The translations under genes and the position numbers were made by a program. From an uncultured Hungatella sp. (lineage in GTDB: Bacteria > Bacillota > Clostridia > Lachnospirales > Lachnospiraceae): a stretch of 64,000 nt of DNA. This document shows positions 52,922 to 61,503 of this stretch, piece after piece. The notes below the pieces were generated by a model, which saw only the letters and a list, made by a program, of their open reading frames with translations, ran no database searches and had not been told where the DNA came from. Numbering within the stretch: the stretch's first letter is position 1; each line of letters begins with the position of its first letter. The stretch is taken from positions 33,847-97,846 of the forward strand of contig CAJTOT010000010.1 in the NCBI GenBank assembly GCA_910577935.1. The letters are read 5' to 3'.

Positions 52922-52978
52922 GCAAAACAAAGGACATGGCCTCTCTCCCGAGAGTATACCATGTCCTTTTGGTTTTGC
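52922..52978. other. Long imperfect inverted repeat upstream of pyridoxamine kinase
   Basis: GCAAAACAAAGGACATGG pairs with CCATGTCCTTTTGGTTTTGC (one bulge), 18-19 bp. No upstream gene exists on either strand that would need ending here, so a leader element or small RNA is possible. Confidence 0.55.
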
Positions 52979-53071
52979 AAAGAGGATTATCAGATGAGCA
53001 GCGCCTGGAGCTGCTCCAGCAGTTCGTCCAGGCGGTACTTTAATACTGCGAAGCAAAAAACGCCATGATTC

Positions 53072-53100
53072 TTGCAGTCTGCCAAGGCATATGTTATACT
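53072..53100 (+). promoter_or_regulatory. Promoter of the HAD phosphatase gene
   Basis: TTGCAG (53072-53077), 17-base spacer, TATACT (53095-53100). Confidence 0.6.
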
Positions 53101-53215
53101 CGTCTGAGCGATATGTACAGCAACCACATATGGCCGGCAACCACCAAAAACAGGAACATCACAATGTGGTGAGTTTTTGGAAATCTTATTTTCAGAAAAA
53201 GGGGAATATTGCTCT

Positions 53216-54010
53216 ATGATAAAAGCTGTTTTTTTCGATATAGACGGGACACTGAGAGATTTTACGGAACAGGGAATCCGCCCCGGCACCTACAAAGCCC
53301 TGGACTTAGCCAGGAGGGCGGGAATCCGCTGCTTTACAGCCACAGGCAGGCATCTTCTGGAGATTCAGGAGGAAGGCCTCCTTGGCAGCCTTGCCTTCGA
53401 CGGCCATGTCCTTTTAAACGGCAGCCTCTGCCTCGACGCCGGACACTCCGTCCTGTACGAGAACCCTGTCCCCGTCTCCCAGGTAAGAATCATGCTGGAG
53501 CTGAGACGGGAACTGGGATGCGCCGTGATGTTTATGGAGCGGGATGCCATGTATGTAAGCCATATCACGCCGGAGCTGGAGAAGCTCCAGACCCAGATCG
53601 GCACGGCCATCCCTCCGGTGGAGCCCCATATGGAGCGGGGACTTGAACACCCGGTTTACCAGATGATCCCATACACCGGCGACAATAATCAGGAGCTTCT
53701 TGCCGCCCGCCTGCCTCTGTGCGATATCACCCGCTGGCACGACGGAGGGGCCTTCGACATCACGCCGAAAGGCGGCAGCAAAAGCCTGGGAATCCAGAAA
53801 ATCATGAAACGGTACGGATATTCCAGAGACCAGATCGCCGCCATCGGGGACGGGTACAACGATATCCCCATGATCCGCTTCGCCGGCGTGGGCATCGCCA
53901 TGGGCAACGGCAACGACCAGGTGAAGGCAGCCGCGGACTACATCACCGGCCCCATTGACCAAGACGGGCTTCTCCATGGCGTGGAGTACCTTATAGGGCT
54001 GAATCATTGA
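53216..54010 (+). CDS. Cof-type HAD-IIB sugar phosphatase
   Basis: The product has 264 residues. Motif I FFDIDGTLRDF (nucleophile Asp and acid/base Asp), motif II TATGRH, motif III Lys in KGGSKSLGIQKIMK, motif IV AIGDGYNDIPMIRFAGVGIAMGNG. A C2-type cap lies between motifs II and III. These enzymes remove phosphate from sugar phosphates or flavin nucleotides. Start at 53216 is the first ATG before MIKAVFFDIDGT; AGGGGAA is 12 bases upstream, somewhat far. Confidence 0.9.
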   Translation: MIKAVFFDIDGTLRDFTEQGIRPGTYKALDLARRAGIRCFTATGRHLLEIQEEGLLGSLAFDGHVLLNGSLCLDAGHSVLYENPVPVSQVRIMLELRRELGCAVMFMERDAMYVSHITPELEKLQTQIGTAIPPVEPHMERGLEHPVYQMIPYTGDNNQELLAARLPLCDITRWHDGGAFDITPKGGSKSLGIQKIMKRYGYSRDQIAAIGDGYNDIPMIRFAGVGIAMGNGNDQVKAAADYITGPIDQDGLLHGVEYLIGLNH

Positions 54011-54024
54011 CATCAAATAAGGTT

Positions 54025-54050
54025 TGCCGCCTGTCCTCACACAGGCGGCA
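54025..54050. terminator. Shared hairpin between HAD and glgP genes
   Basis: TGCCGCCTGT pairs perfectly with ACAGGCGGCA around a six-base loop between two convergent genes. T-content after the stem is modest (ATTGTCTT on plus), so strength is uncertain. Confidence 0.6.
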
Positions 54051-54116
54051 TTGTCTTGAGCCCCGAGAGCTGCGCCGGCGCAATTACTGCTTCTTCATAT
54101 ACGCGGTCCTCGCTGC

Positions 54117-56378
54117 CTATTTATCCAGTTTCCAGATATCCTCATTATACTGGGCGATGGTTCTGTCGGAGGAGAAGAAGCCTGCCTTGCTGATGTTTAC
54201 CAGCATCTTCTTCATCCAGGAATCTCTGTCTTCAAAATCCTTATACGCCTGTTCCTTCACCTTCACATAGTCCTGGAAATCCAGAAGGGTCATGAACCAG
54301 TCTTTGTTCAGAAGCTCCTTGTAGAGTCTCTCCAGATTCTCCTTCCGGCCTATCTTCAGCAGCTGGGGGCCTGTGATGAAGTCCACCGCCTCCTTGATGT
54401 CCTCGTTCTTCTCGTAGTAATCTTTGGAACAGTAATCTGCTTTTTCGTAGTGCTCGATAACGGCCCCGCTCTGCTCGCCGAAGATGTAGATGTTGTCTTT
54501 GCCCACCAGCTCCGCGATCTCCACGTTAGCGCCGTCCATGGTTCCCAGAGTCACGGCGCCGTTTAACATAAACTTCATGTTTCCTGTTCCGCTTGCCTCC
54601 TTGGAAGCCAGGGAGATCTGCTCGGAGATATCGCAGGCGGGAATCAGCTTCTCCGCCAGGGTCACGTTGTAATTCTCCACCATAACCACCTTCAGATACG
54701 GGCTTACATCCGGGTCGCTGTTCACCAGCTGCTCCAGGCACAGAATCAGGTGAATGATATCCTTGGCGATGACATAGGCCGGGGCAGCCTTGGCTCCGAA
54801 CATGATGGTGACGGGGCGGCCCGGCTTCTTTCCCCTCTTGATCTCCAGGTACTTGTGGATCACATACAGGGCATTCATCTGCTGTCTCTTGTACTCGTGG
54901 AGACGCTTTACCTGGATATCGAAAATAGAATGGTCGTCGATCTCGATCCCCTGGGTGCGCAGAAGGTAGTCCTTCAAAATCTTTTTATTGGCGTGCTTGA
55001 TAGCCTGAACCTCTCTCAAGGCCTCCTTGTCCTCGGTAAACTCTCCCAGCTTTTCAAGTTCAGCCGCATCCAGCTTATATCCGTCTCCGATCTTGGAGGT
55101 GATCCAGTCAGCCAGAAGATGGTTGCAGTGGAGGAGCCACCGGCGGAAAGTGATGCCGTTGGTCTTGTTGTTGAACTTATCCGGGTAGATCTCGTAGAAC
55201 TTGCGAAGCTCGTTCTTCTTCAATATCTCTGTGTGGAGATACGCCACCCCGTTGACACTGAATCCGTAGTGGATATCAATGTGGGCCATATGGACATTGT
55301 CATTTTTATCGATGATGGCAAGGCTGGTGTCGTCGAATTTCCGCCTCACCTTGTCGTCTAAGATCTCGATAATGGGCACAAGCTGGGGAACCACCTTCTT
55401 CAAGTAGCAGACAGGCCATTTCTCGAGGGCCTCCGCCAAGATGGTGTGGTTGGTGTAAGCGCATGTTTTTGACACGATGTCGATGGCCTCGTCCATATCG
55501 ATGCCCTTTTCCGTCAGCAGGCGGATCAGCTCCGGAATCACCATGGTGGGGTGGGTGTCATTGATCTGGATCACCGCGTAGTCCGGCAGGTCGTGGAGAT
55601 TGCAGCCTTTCTCTGCGCACTCGTCAAGAATGTACCGGGCTCCGTTGCTGACCATAAAGTACTGCTGGAAAATGCGCAGCAGACGGCCTTTCTCGTCGCT
55701 GTCGTCGGGATACAAAAACAAGGTCAGGTTCTTCTCGATATCCTCCTTGTCGAAGGAGATGCCGTCGGCGACCATCCCCTCATCCACCGTGTCGATGTCA
55801 AAGAGGTGCAGCTGGTTGGTGCGGTTGCGGTAGCCGGTGACGGCGATGTCATAGAGACAGGAATGGACTGTCAGATTGCCGAACCTTACCGGGTAGCTGA
55901 CTTTGCGCCGGGTCAGCCATCCGTGTTCCTCGATCCACGGATTCACTGTCTCTTTCTGGAGATTGTTCTCAAACTCCTGTTTAAACAGGCCCAGATGATA
56001 GTTTAAGCCGATTCCGTCTCCGTTAAGCCCCAGGGTGGCCATGGAGTCCAGGAAGCAGGCGGCCAGGCGGCCCAGACCTCCGTTGCCCAGGGAGGGCTCC
56101 GGCTCTGTCTCCTCAATGTCTGTCAGGTGCTTTCCTGCCTCTTCCAGCTCTGACTTGACCTGGTCGTAGAGGCCTAAGTTGATCAGATTGTTGGACAGAA
56201 GCTTTCCGATGAGAAATTCTGCCGAGATGTAGTACACTTTCTTTTTGCCCTGGAGGCTTTCCTTTGATTTGGCGGCCTCCCGGGACATGTCCAGGAGGGC
56301 ATGGTACAGCTCCCTGTCGGTGCAGGCGGTGATATCTTTGTTATATAGTTTTTTGGTATATTGGCTTATTGTAGTCAT
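54117..56378 (-). CDS. glgP: Glycogen/maltodextrin phosphorylase
   Basis: A 753-residue phosphorylase releasing glucose-1-phosphate from alpha-1,4-glucans. Seen: PSLGNGGLGRLAACFLDSMATL, GWLTRRKVSYPVRFG, IQINDTHPTMVIPELIRLL, KRLHEYKRQQMNAL, FGAKAAPAYVIAKDIIHLI, and the PLP lysine in SKEASGTGNMKFMLNGAVTLGTMDGANVEI. Start 56376-56378 with AAAGGAG upstream was preferred over the in-frame ATG at 56402. A TATAAT box lies at 56424-56429. Its product feeds phosphoglucomutase, encoded at 61.5-63.3 kb. Confidence 0.96.
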   Translation of the reverse strand: MTTISQYTKKLYNKDITACTDRELYHALLDMSREAAKSKESLQGKKKVYYISAEFLIGKLLSNNLINLGLYDQVKSELEEAGKHLTDIEETEPEPSLGNGGLGRLAACFLDSMATLGLNGDGIGLNYHLGLFKQEFENNLQKETVNPWIEEHGWLTRRKVSYPVRFGNLTVHSCLYDIAVTGYRNRTNQLHLFDIDTVDEGMVADGISFDKEDIEKNLTLFLYPDDSDEKGRLLRIFQQYFMVSNGARYILDECAEKGCNLHDLPDYAVIQINDTHPTMVIPELIRLLTEKGIDMDEAIDIVSKTCAYTNHTILAEALEKWPVCYLKKVVPQLVPIIEILDDKVRRKFDDTSLAIIDKNDNVHMAHIDIHYGFSVNGVAYLHTEILKKNELRKFYEIYPDKFNNKTNGITFRRWLLHCNHLLADWITSKIGDGYKLDAAELEKLGEFTEDKEALREVQAIKHANKKILKDYLLRTQGIEIDDHSIFDIQVKRLHEYKRQQMNALYVIHKYLEIKRGKKPGRPVTIMFGAKAAPAYVIAKDIIHLILCLEQLVNSDPDVSPYLKVVMVENYNVTLAEKLIPACDISEQISLASKEASGTGNMKFMLNGAVTLGTMDGANVEIAELVGKDNIYIFGEQSGAVIEHYEKADYCSKDYYEKNEDIKEAVDFITGPQLLKIGRKENLERLYKELLNKDWFMTLLDFQDYVKVKEQAYKDFEDRDSWMKKMLVNISKAGFFSSDRTIAQYNEDIWKLDK

Positions 56379-56722
56379 AGGGATACTCCTTTTCTTTTTC
56401 ATGCCGCTTATTAGTATATAGACATTATACCCATCTTTTTACAGTTTTTTCTTGTCTTATCGTGGCAAAAGATAATACTATCCTATCATTTTGCCCTGGA
56501 AGCAGTTGTTTCCTGCACTGCTGATTATCCTCCGGCCAATCACCGCGCTGATCGGATATGAGCCGGCACAGCTGTTTAAAAGCCGGCTTTTTCAGTGCAG
56601 GCGGGCTTGCCTTCTCCCGGCAAAGCATGGTAAACTGATACTGTCCATATGACGGCAGACGGCGGATTCCTCCCGGAATTTTCCTGCCGCCTCAAGAACG
56701 AAACATATATCCCGAGGTATTT
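56379..56722. other. Divergent intergenic region, glgP and AraC regulator
   Basis: The glgP -10 box (56424-56429) lies on the minus strand. A GCCGGC hairpin at 56561-56592 with a short T-run points in plus direction with no gene before it. No gene seen. Confidence 0.55.
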
Positions 56723-57610
56723 ATGAGCATCGCCGAATATGAAAATTATCAGGAAAAAAAATCCCATGGAGCCCTGACCTTTCCCTACACCACCTATCCC
56801 TGTTCCATCCCCCTGGATTTTTCCAGGGTGCCTCTCCACTGGCACGATGAGATGGAGCTTGTCTACATAAAAAAGGGACAGGGAATCATCACTGTGGATT
56901 TCATCACCTACGAGATGAGCGCCGGGGACATTCTTGTGATTCTTCCCGGACAGCTCCACTCCATCGAGCAGAAAAAAGGGCATTCCATGGAATATGAAAA
57001 TATTATCTTCCAGCTGGACATGCTGTTTCCCCGGCAGGAGGACTTGTGTGTCAATAAATATTTTCTTCCTCTCCTCCAGCGCCAGATCCAGATTCCCGTC
57101 TACCTGACGCCGGAGTGGGAGGACTATGAAAAAGCTGCCGCCTGCCTGGACCAGGCCGACGAGCTGTGCAGCCAAAAAGCCGCCGCCTACCAGCTCTCCG
57201 TAAAGGCCCAGCTTTTCCAGTTCTTTTATATACTATTTTCCCGCTCAGTACCTGTGCAGACGGGAGATGGCCCTGTAAAAAGCAGGTCCTTAGACAAAGC
57301 GAAGCTGATTTTTAAATACATAGAGTCCCATTATGCCGAAAATCTCACCATAAAAGAGATGGCCGAAGTCTGCGGCTTCAGCCAGTCTCATTTTATGAAA
57401 TTTTTCAAAACCTGTTTCGGCACTTCTTTCGTGTCTTATTTAAGAGAATACCGCCTCACCGCGGCCGCCAGGCTTCTTCTATCCTCCTCAAGCCCTGTGC
57501 TCACCGTGGCCCAGGAGACAGGTTTTGACAATCTGTCCTATTTTAACAGGAGTTTTAAAGCCATGTACGGAACCACTCCCAGGCTGTACCGGGAAGGAAA
57601 GCAGCCATAA
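56723..57610 (+). CDS. AraC-family regulator with N-terminal cupin
   Basis: A 295-residue transcription factor. Residues 30-100 form a cupin-like sensor (FSRVPLHWHDEMELVYIKKGQGIITVD, GDILVILPGQLHSIE), which in relatives binds sugars. The last 100 residues hold two helix-turn-helices (LTIKEMAEVCGFSQSHFMKFFKTCFG; VLTVAQETGFDNLSYFNRSFKAMYGTTPRLYR), complete and intact, unlike the truncated regulator at 41 kb. Ribosome site GAGG. It may control the divergent glgP; no operator repeat was identified. Stop abuts the next gene's stop. Confidence 0.92.
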   Translation: MSIAEYENYQEKKSHGALTFPYTTYPCSIPLDFSRVPLHWHDEMELVYIKKGQGIITVDFITYEMSAGDILVILPGQLHSIEQKKGHSMEYENIIFQLDMLFPRQEDLCVNKYFLPLLQRQIQIPVYLTPEWEDYEKAAACLDQADELCSQKAAAYQLSVKAQLFQFFYILFSRSVPVQTGDGPVKSRSLDKAKLIFKYIESHYAENLTIKEMAEVCGFSQSHFMKFFKTCFGTSFVSYLREYRLTAAARLLLSSSSPVLTVAQETGFDNLSYFNRSFKAMYGTTPRLYREGKQP

Positions 57611-60109
57611 TCAGTCATTTGCCATATAGCCTGAAAGGGTCTGAAAACCGCAATTCCCATCCCTGTCCATGATACAGATATAATTGCCTCTGACCATCAC
57701 AAGACAGCCCCCGTATACTCCCAGAAGGTGTTCGTTTTCGGTGGTCTCACAGATTATATTTCCATCTGTGTCCACCGCAATCGCTTTCTTTTCACCGTGA
57801 ATAATACTGTATTCGTCAGACTCATCGACCCACAGCTGCTCATCCTCCATAAGACGCTCATTTCCCCGGTATAAAGCCGGCTTCTGCCCTGACGGTCCGC
57901 CGTCTAAGCAGAACAGATTGCCGCTTATCACTCTCCCGCCTGTGTCCTCAAAGCGGGGAATTTCGTAGTGTTCGCCGGTTCCGGGTTTTTCTATGCAGAG
58001 GATGCCGTTCTCCCAGCACGCGCAGTACTCACCGCCTAAAAACCTGCTGTACATCTGCCCTCTCGCGGAGAAGACAGGCTTTCCATGTTCATCGCAGATA
58101 AATGTGCGGCCGCCTCTTGTGACAGAAAAATACCCTGCGCCGCCGCAGACCATGGAGCCTTCTGCCCAGTCTCCAGGCTCCGTGACCACACGCCCTTCTC
58201 TGAAATTGTAGATGTAGGAGTCGCTCCCGTCCCACATGCCCATGCACACGGCCTGGGGAGTTATGTCATAGACCTCCCCCGGCCGTTCTCCCACCATCTG
58301 CTCTCTGTCAAAAAGCAGCTCTCCCCCCTCATCGTAAACCTGCCTGTTCCCCCCCAGGAACACTGCGATATAACAGCCCTGCTTCTCAAATCCATAGTTG
58401 AAATCGCTGCCGGAGAAGTCCAGAGTCTTAACAGGGGTTTCATTTTCTCCGGGAAATTCCGGCCCCTGGAATATTTCGAATATTTCATCCTCTGCCTCCC
58501 TCCACCAGCAGTCCCCCACCCGGCTGAACCTGCCCGGCGCCTCCCGGCAGAGCTGTTGTTCCTGGTCCAGCGCTATCCAGTACAGCTCATATTCTTTGTA
58601 ACCGCAGTAGAGTCCGTCCTCCTGAAATGACAGAAAATCATACATCGGCTCCAGAACCCATCTGTTCTGTTCCACTGTGTACAGCCCTTGTTTCCTTGTG
58701 CCCAGGTCGGTCATGACCGCAGGTTCACCGCCTGTGACCGCCTGCGCCGCGGAGTCTATGGTCTTGTCGGTGATGATCTGTTCTATGGACAGGTCCTGCC
58801 CCAGCACCGCCACTCCCTCCACGCCCTCCAGCCAGTCCCTGTCCAGCAAAAGCCTGGTTCCGTCTTCCAGATTCACGGTCCCCGGCTTTGTATCCGGCTG
58901 CCGGTTAACCGGTTCTGCCGCCTGTCCCACATCCTCCATGCCCACATATCCCAGAGACTCCACAAACCTCTGGCCGTCTTTGGTTGTCAGCCACTGAAAC
59001 AGCCGGAAGGCGCCTGAATCCTCCGGTTCGCCGGCTCTGACGGCGGCGTAAAATTCATTGACATAGGGGTATGTCCCTTTTTTGATGGTTTCATTGTCCG
59101 GCCTCACCCCGTCCACCGCCATGAAGGTGAGACCCGGTTTCTGGTACATATTCCGGGCATAAAAATACACCGAGTACCCCAGGGCATTTTCCTCATTGTT
59201 GTAGGCCGCCACTTTTTCTATAAGCTCCCCCATCTCTCCTATGACGTAGGACTGGGGCGCCTCGGCCATGGGAACGCCCTTCATCACCAGTTTCTCCATA
59301 AGTGTCTGGCTGCCGGAGCCCTGGGGGCGCTGGAATGCCACGATCTCCCTGGTATCCCCGCCTGCTTCCGCCCAGTTCTTGTATCTTCCCGCATAGATGT
59401 CCACCAGCTGCCGGCCGCTTAAGGACGTTACCGGATTTCCCTCGTTTGCCAAAAACACCAGGGCGTCTTTTCCGATGGGCTTTATGATCAGATCCTGGCC
59501 GTTTTTTTCCATATAATCATATACGGACCGGGCAGGCTCATAGGCGATCACCAGATCGGCATACCCGTAGAGCAGGCTCATGTAGGCGTTGGTGGTCTTG
59601 GTGTGCTGCACCGCCCCCTGCGCCTCCTGGAGGGAGGCCCCTGTCACCAGCTGGTACAGAGCCGTGGACAGAGGGATGGTGGCCGTGGAGCCGTCCACAA
59701 CGGGATATTCCTCTCTGGTCATCCGGGGGACTTCCTCATACTCGTCCGGCGTATATAAAGTACCGCTTTCGCCCCCCTGGGAAGCTCCCTGGGCCTCCTG
59801 GCTCCCGCTTCGGCTGTCTTCCCGCGCCTCCTGACCTCCGTTCTGGCTGTCTTCCCGCGCCTCCTGATCTCCGCTTCGGCTGTCTTCCCGCGCCTCCTGA
59901 CCTCCGTTCTGGCTGTCTTCCTTCACTTCCTGGTTTCCCCTTTGGCTGTCCTCCCGCTCTTCCGGGTTCCTGCTCCGGCTTTCTTCCTGGACCTCCTGAC
60001 CCTGCGCCCCGTCCTTCGCCTCCATGCCGCTGCCGCAGGCTGCCAGATTCAGCGCCTGGCTTAAGACCGCCGCGGCCAAAATCATCACAATTTTTCTGTT
60101 TTTTTTCAT
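57611..60109 (-). CDS. PstS-like lipoprotein with repeat linker and extra C-terminal domain
   Basis: An 832-residue protein from ATG 60107-60109 (GGGAGGAGCAAA upstream). Lipobox LNLAACGSG (Cys25) marks a lipid-anchored extracellular protein. Residues 48-113 are six 11-residue repeats (QEAREDSRSG type), a charged spacer. Residues 130-390 form a PstS/periplasmic phosphate-binding-like domain (DGSTATIPLSTALYQLVTG, YADLVIAYEP, FQRPQGSGSQTLMEKLV, NALGYSVYFYARNMY). The remaining 430 residues are beta-rich repeats with many aromatic W/Y and DxDGN turns (TDGNIICETTENEHLLGVYGG), recalling WG-repeat or propeller folds, fused in an uncommon way. No pst permease genes nearby, so a sensor or binding role is likely. 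Confidence 0.8.
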   Translation of the reverse strand: MKKNRKIVMILAAAVLSQALNLAACGSGMEAKDGAQGQEVQEESRSRNPEEREDSQRGNQEVKEDSQNGGQEAREDSRSGDQEAREDSQNGGQEAREDSRSGSQEAQGASQGGESGTLYTPDEYEEVPRMTREEYPVVDGSTATIPLSTALYQLVTGASLQEAQGAVQHTKTTNAYMSLLYGYADLVIAYEPARSVYDYMEKNGQDLIIKPIGKDALVFLANEGNPVTSLSGRQLVDIYAGRYKNWAEAGGDTREIVAFQRPQGSGSQTLMEKLVMKGVPMAEAPQSYVIGEMGELIEKVAAYNNEENALGYSVYFYARNMYQKPGLTFMAVDGVRPDNETIKKGTYPYVNEFYAAVRAGEPEDSGAFRLFQWLTTKDGQRFVESLGYVGMEDVGQAAEPVNRQPDTKPGTVNLEDGTRLLLDRDWLEGVEGVAVLGQDLSIEQIITDKTIDSAAQAVTGGEPAVMTDLGTRKQGLYTVEQNRWVLEPMYDFLSFQEDGLYCGYKEYELYWIALDQEQQLCREAPGRFSRVGDCWWREAEDEIFEIFQGPEFPGENETPVKTLDFSGSDFNYGFEKQGCYIAVFLGGNRQVYDEGGELLFDREQMVGERPGEVYDITPQAVCMGMWDGSDSYIYNFREGRVVTEPGDWAEGSMVCGGAGYFSVTRGGRTFICDEHGKPVFSARGQMYSRFLGGEYCACWENGILCIEKPGTGEHYEIPRFEDTGGRVISGNLFCLDGGPSGQKPALYRGNERLMEDEQLWVDESDEYSIIHGEKKAIAVDTDGNIICETTENEHLLGVYGGCLVMVRGNYICIMDRDGNCGFQTLSGYMAND
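59771..59968 (-). repeat. Six 33-bp tandem repeats (QEAREDS spacer)
   Basis: Eleven-residue units NPEEREDSQRG, NQEVKEDSQNG, GQEAREDSRSG, DQEAREDSQNG, GQEAREDSRSG, SQEAQGASQGG. The third to fifth alternate SRSG/SQNG, suggesting a 66-bp higher-order unit made by duplication. Confidence 0.9.
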
Positions 60110-60131
60110 TTTGCTCCTCCCCATGCCCTGT

Positions 60132-60265
60132 GGTTACTGTTCACATGTCACAGCAACCAGAAAAAATCCATGAAAATCGCCTGCGGCGATGGGATTTTTG
60201 CCTGCCCGCCCAGGTTAGCATACGGTCAGCGCAGCCAGTGTGCAGCCCCTGCCTGAACAGTAACC
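60132..60265. repeat. Perfect 12-bp inverted repeat flanking 110 bp
   Basis: GGTTACTGTTCA (60132-60143) and TGAACAGTAACC (60254-60265), with CTGTG flanks on both sides, in the divergent region between the PstS-like gene and the aldo/keto reductase. It may be a miniature mobile element end pair or a dispersed repeat. Confidence 0.55.
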
Positions 60266-60300
60266 CCTGTGCGCAGCATTTCATTCAAATAACCTGAATC

Positions 60301-60330
60301 TTGATTTTTCTCCATGTCCCGTGATAGAAT
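60301..60330 (+). promoter_or_regulatory. Promoter of the aldo/keto reductase
   Basis: TTGATT (60301-60306), 18-base spacer, extended TGA-TAGAAT (60325-60330), 40 bases before the ATG. Confidence 0.7.
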
Positions 60331-60369
60331 GGACACATAAAACATTTTACACAGAAAGAAGGGACTTAC

Positions 60370-61407
60370 ATGACTACAATCATCTTAGGCTCCACCGGAA
60401 TTATTGTCAACAAAAATGGCTTCGGGGCGCTGCCGGTCCAGAGAGTTTCCAAAGAGGAGGGCGCCGCCCTGCTTCGGAAGGCTTACGAAGGGGGAATCAC
60501 CTTTTTCGACACTGCGCGGGCATATTCTGACAGTGAAGAGAAGATCGGCGCAGGCCTTGGCGATGTCCGCAGCCATATTTACATAGCCACCAAAACCATG
60601 TCCACCACCGTGGAAGGCTTCTGGAAAGACTTAGAGACCAGTCTCGGCCTGCTGAAGACAGACTATGTAGATATCTATCAGTTCCACAACCCGTCCTTCT
60701 GTCCGAAACCGGGAGACGGAACCGGCCTTTATGAGGCCATGACAGAGGCCAAAGCCCAGGGGAAGATACGCCACATCGGAATCACCAACCACCGTCTGTC
60801 CGTGGCTATGGAAGCGGTGGAGAGCGGTCTCTACGAGACTCTCCAGTTTCCTTTCTGCTACTTGGCTGACGAGAAAGACATCCAACTTGTCAATGCCTGC
60901 AAAGAGCGGAACATGGGCTTTATCGCCATGAAATCTCTCTCCGGCGGCCTGATCACCAACTCTGCCGCCGCCTACGCCTTTGCGGCCCAGTATGACAACG
61001 TGCTTCCCATCTGGGGAATTCAAAAAGAGTCGGAGCTGGACGAATTTTTAAGCTATATTGACCACCCGGCTTCCATGACTCCCGAGATCAGAGAGCTCAT
61101 CGACAAAGACCGCAGGCAGCTGGCGGGAACCTTCTGCCGGGGCTGCGGCTACTGCATGCCCTGTCCTGTGGGAATTGAGATCAACAACTGCGCCCGCATG
61201 TCCCTTCTTCTGCGCCGCTCCCCCTCAGCCGGCCACCTGTCCCCCAAAGGCCAGGAAAAGATGATGAAGATCAAGGACTGCCTCCACTGCAACAAGTGCA
61301 TGAGCCACTGTCCCTACGGCCTGAACACCCCGGAGCTGCTGGCGCGGAACCTAAAGGATTATGAAGAGATTCTGGCCGGGAAGGTGATGACGGCAGACAA
61401 TTTTTAA
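60370..61407 (+). CDS. Aldo/keto reductase with two 4Fe-4S clusters
   Basis: A 345-residue protein with a TIM-barrel reductase (1-240) followed by a ferredoxin-like tail. The catalytic tetrad is present: Asp47, Tyr52 (FFDTARAYSDSE), Lys75 (IYIATKTMS) and His106 (YQFHNPSF). Cysteine motifs CRGCGYCMPCPVGIEI and CLHCNKCMSHCPYGLNTPELL follow. Such Fe-S oxidoreductases in anaerobes reduce aldehydes or ketones with electrons from ferredoxin or NAD(P)H; substrate unknown. GAAGGG precedes the ATG. Own promoter and terminator. Confidence 0.92.
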   Translation: MTTIILGSTGIIVNKNGFGALPVQRVSKEEGAALLRKAYEGGITFFDTARAYSDSEEKIGAGLGDVRSHIYIATKTMSTTVEGFWKDLETSLGLLKTDYVDIYQFHNPSFCPKPGDGTGLYEAMTEAKAQGKIRHIGITNHRLSVAMEAVESGLYETLQFPFCYLADEKDIQLVNACKERNMGFIAMKSLSGGLITNSAAAYAFAAQYDNVLPIWGIQKESELDEFLSYIDHPASMTPEIRELIDKDRRQLAGTFCRGCGYCMPCPVGIEINNCARMSLLLRRSPSAGHLSPKGQEKMMKIKDCLHCNKCMSHCPYGLNTPELLARNLKDYEEILAGKVMTADNF

Positions 61408-61445
61408 TCCTCTCCTATAAGGATAGCTCTAAGAATCACTTTCGG

Positions 61446-61492
61446 AAAAAACGGGCAAAAAGCAATCGCTTTTCGCCCGTTTTAAAACGTAT
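61446..61492. terminator. Bidirectional terminator
   Basis: AAAACGGGCAAAAAGC pairs with GCTTTTCGCCCGTTTT around AATC, flanked by A-runs on the left and T-runs on the right, between two convergent genes. Confidence 0.9.
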
Positions 61493-61503
61493 GTGATACG
61501 TGT

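Larger units (their letters stand above)
52858..53215. other. Divergent intergenic region, pdxK-like and HAD gene
   Basis: It holds the long hairpin at 52922-52978 on the pyridoxamine kinase side and the HAD promoter at 53072-53100. No gene is seen; frames crossing it are extensions of the neighbours. Confidence 0.6.

Noticed and set aside
56561..56592. GCCGGC hairpin with T-run as a plus-strand terminator
   Set aside because: Short stem with a 14-base loop and no plus-strand gene upstream; left as unassigned.
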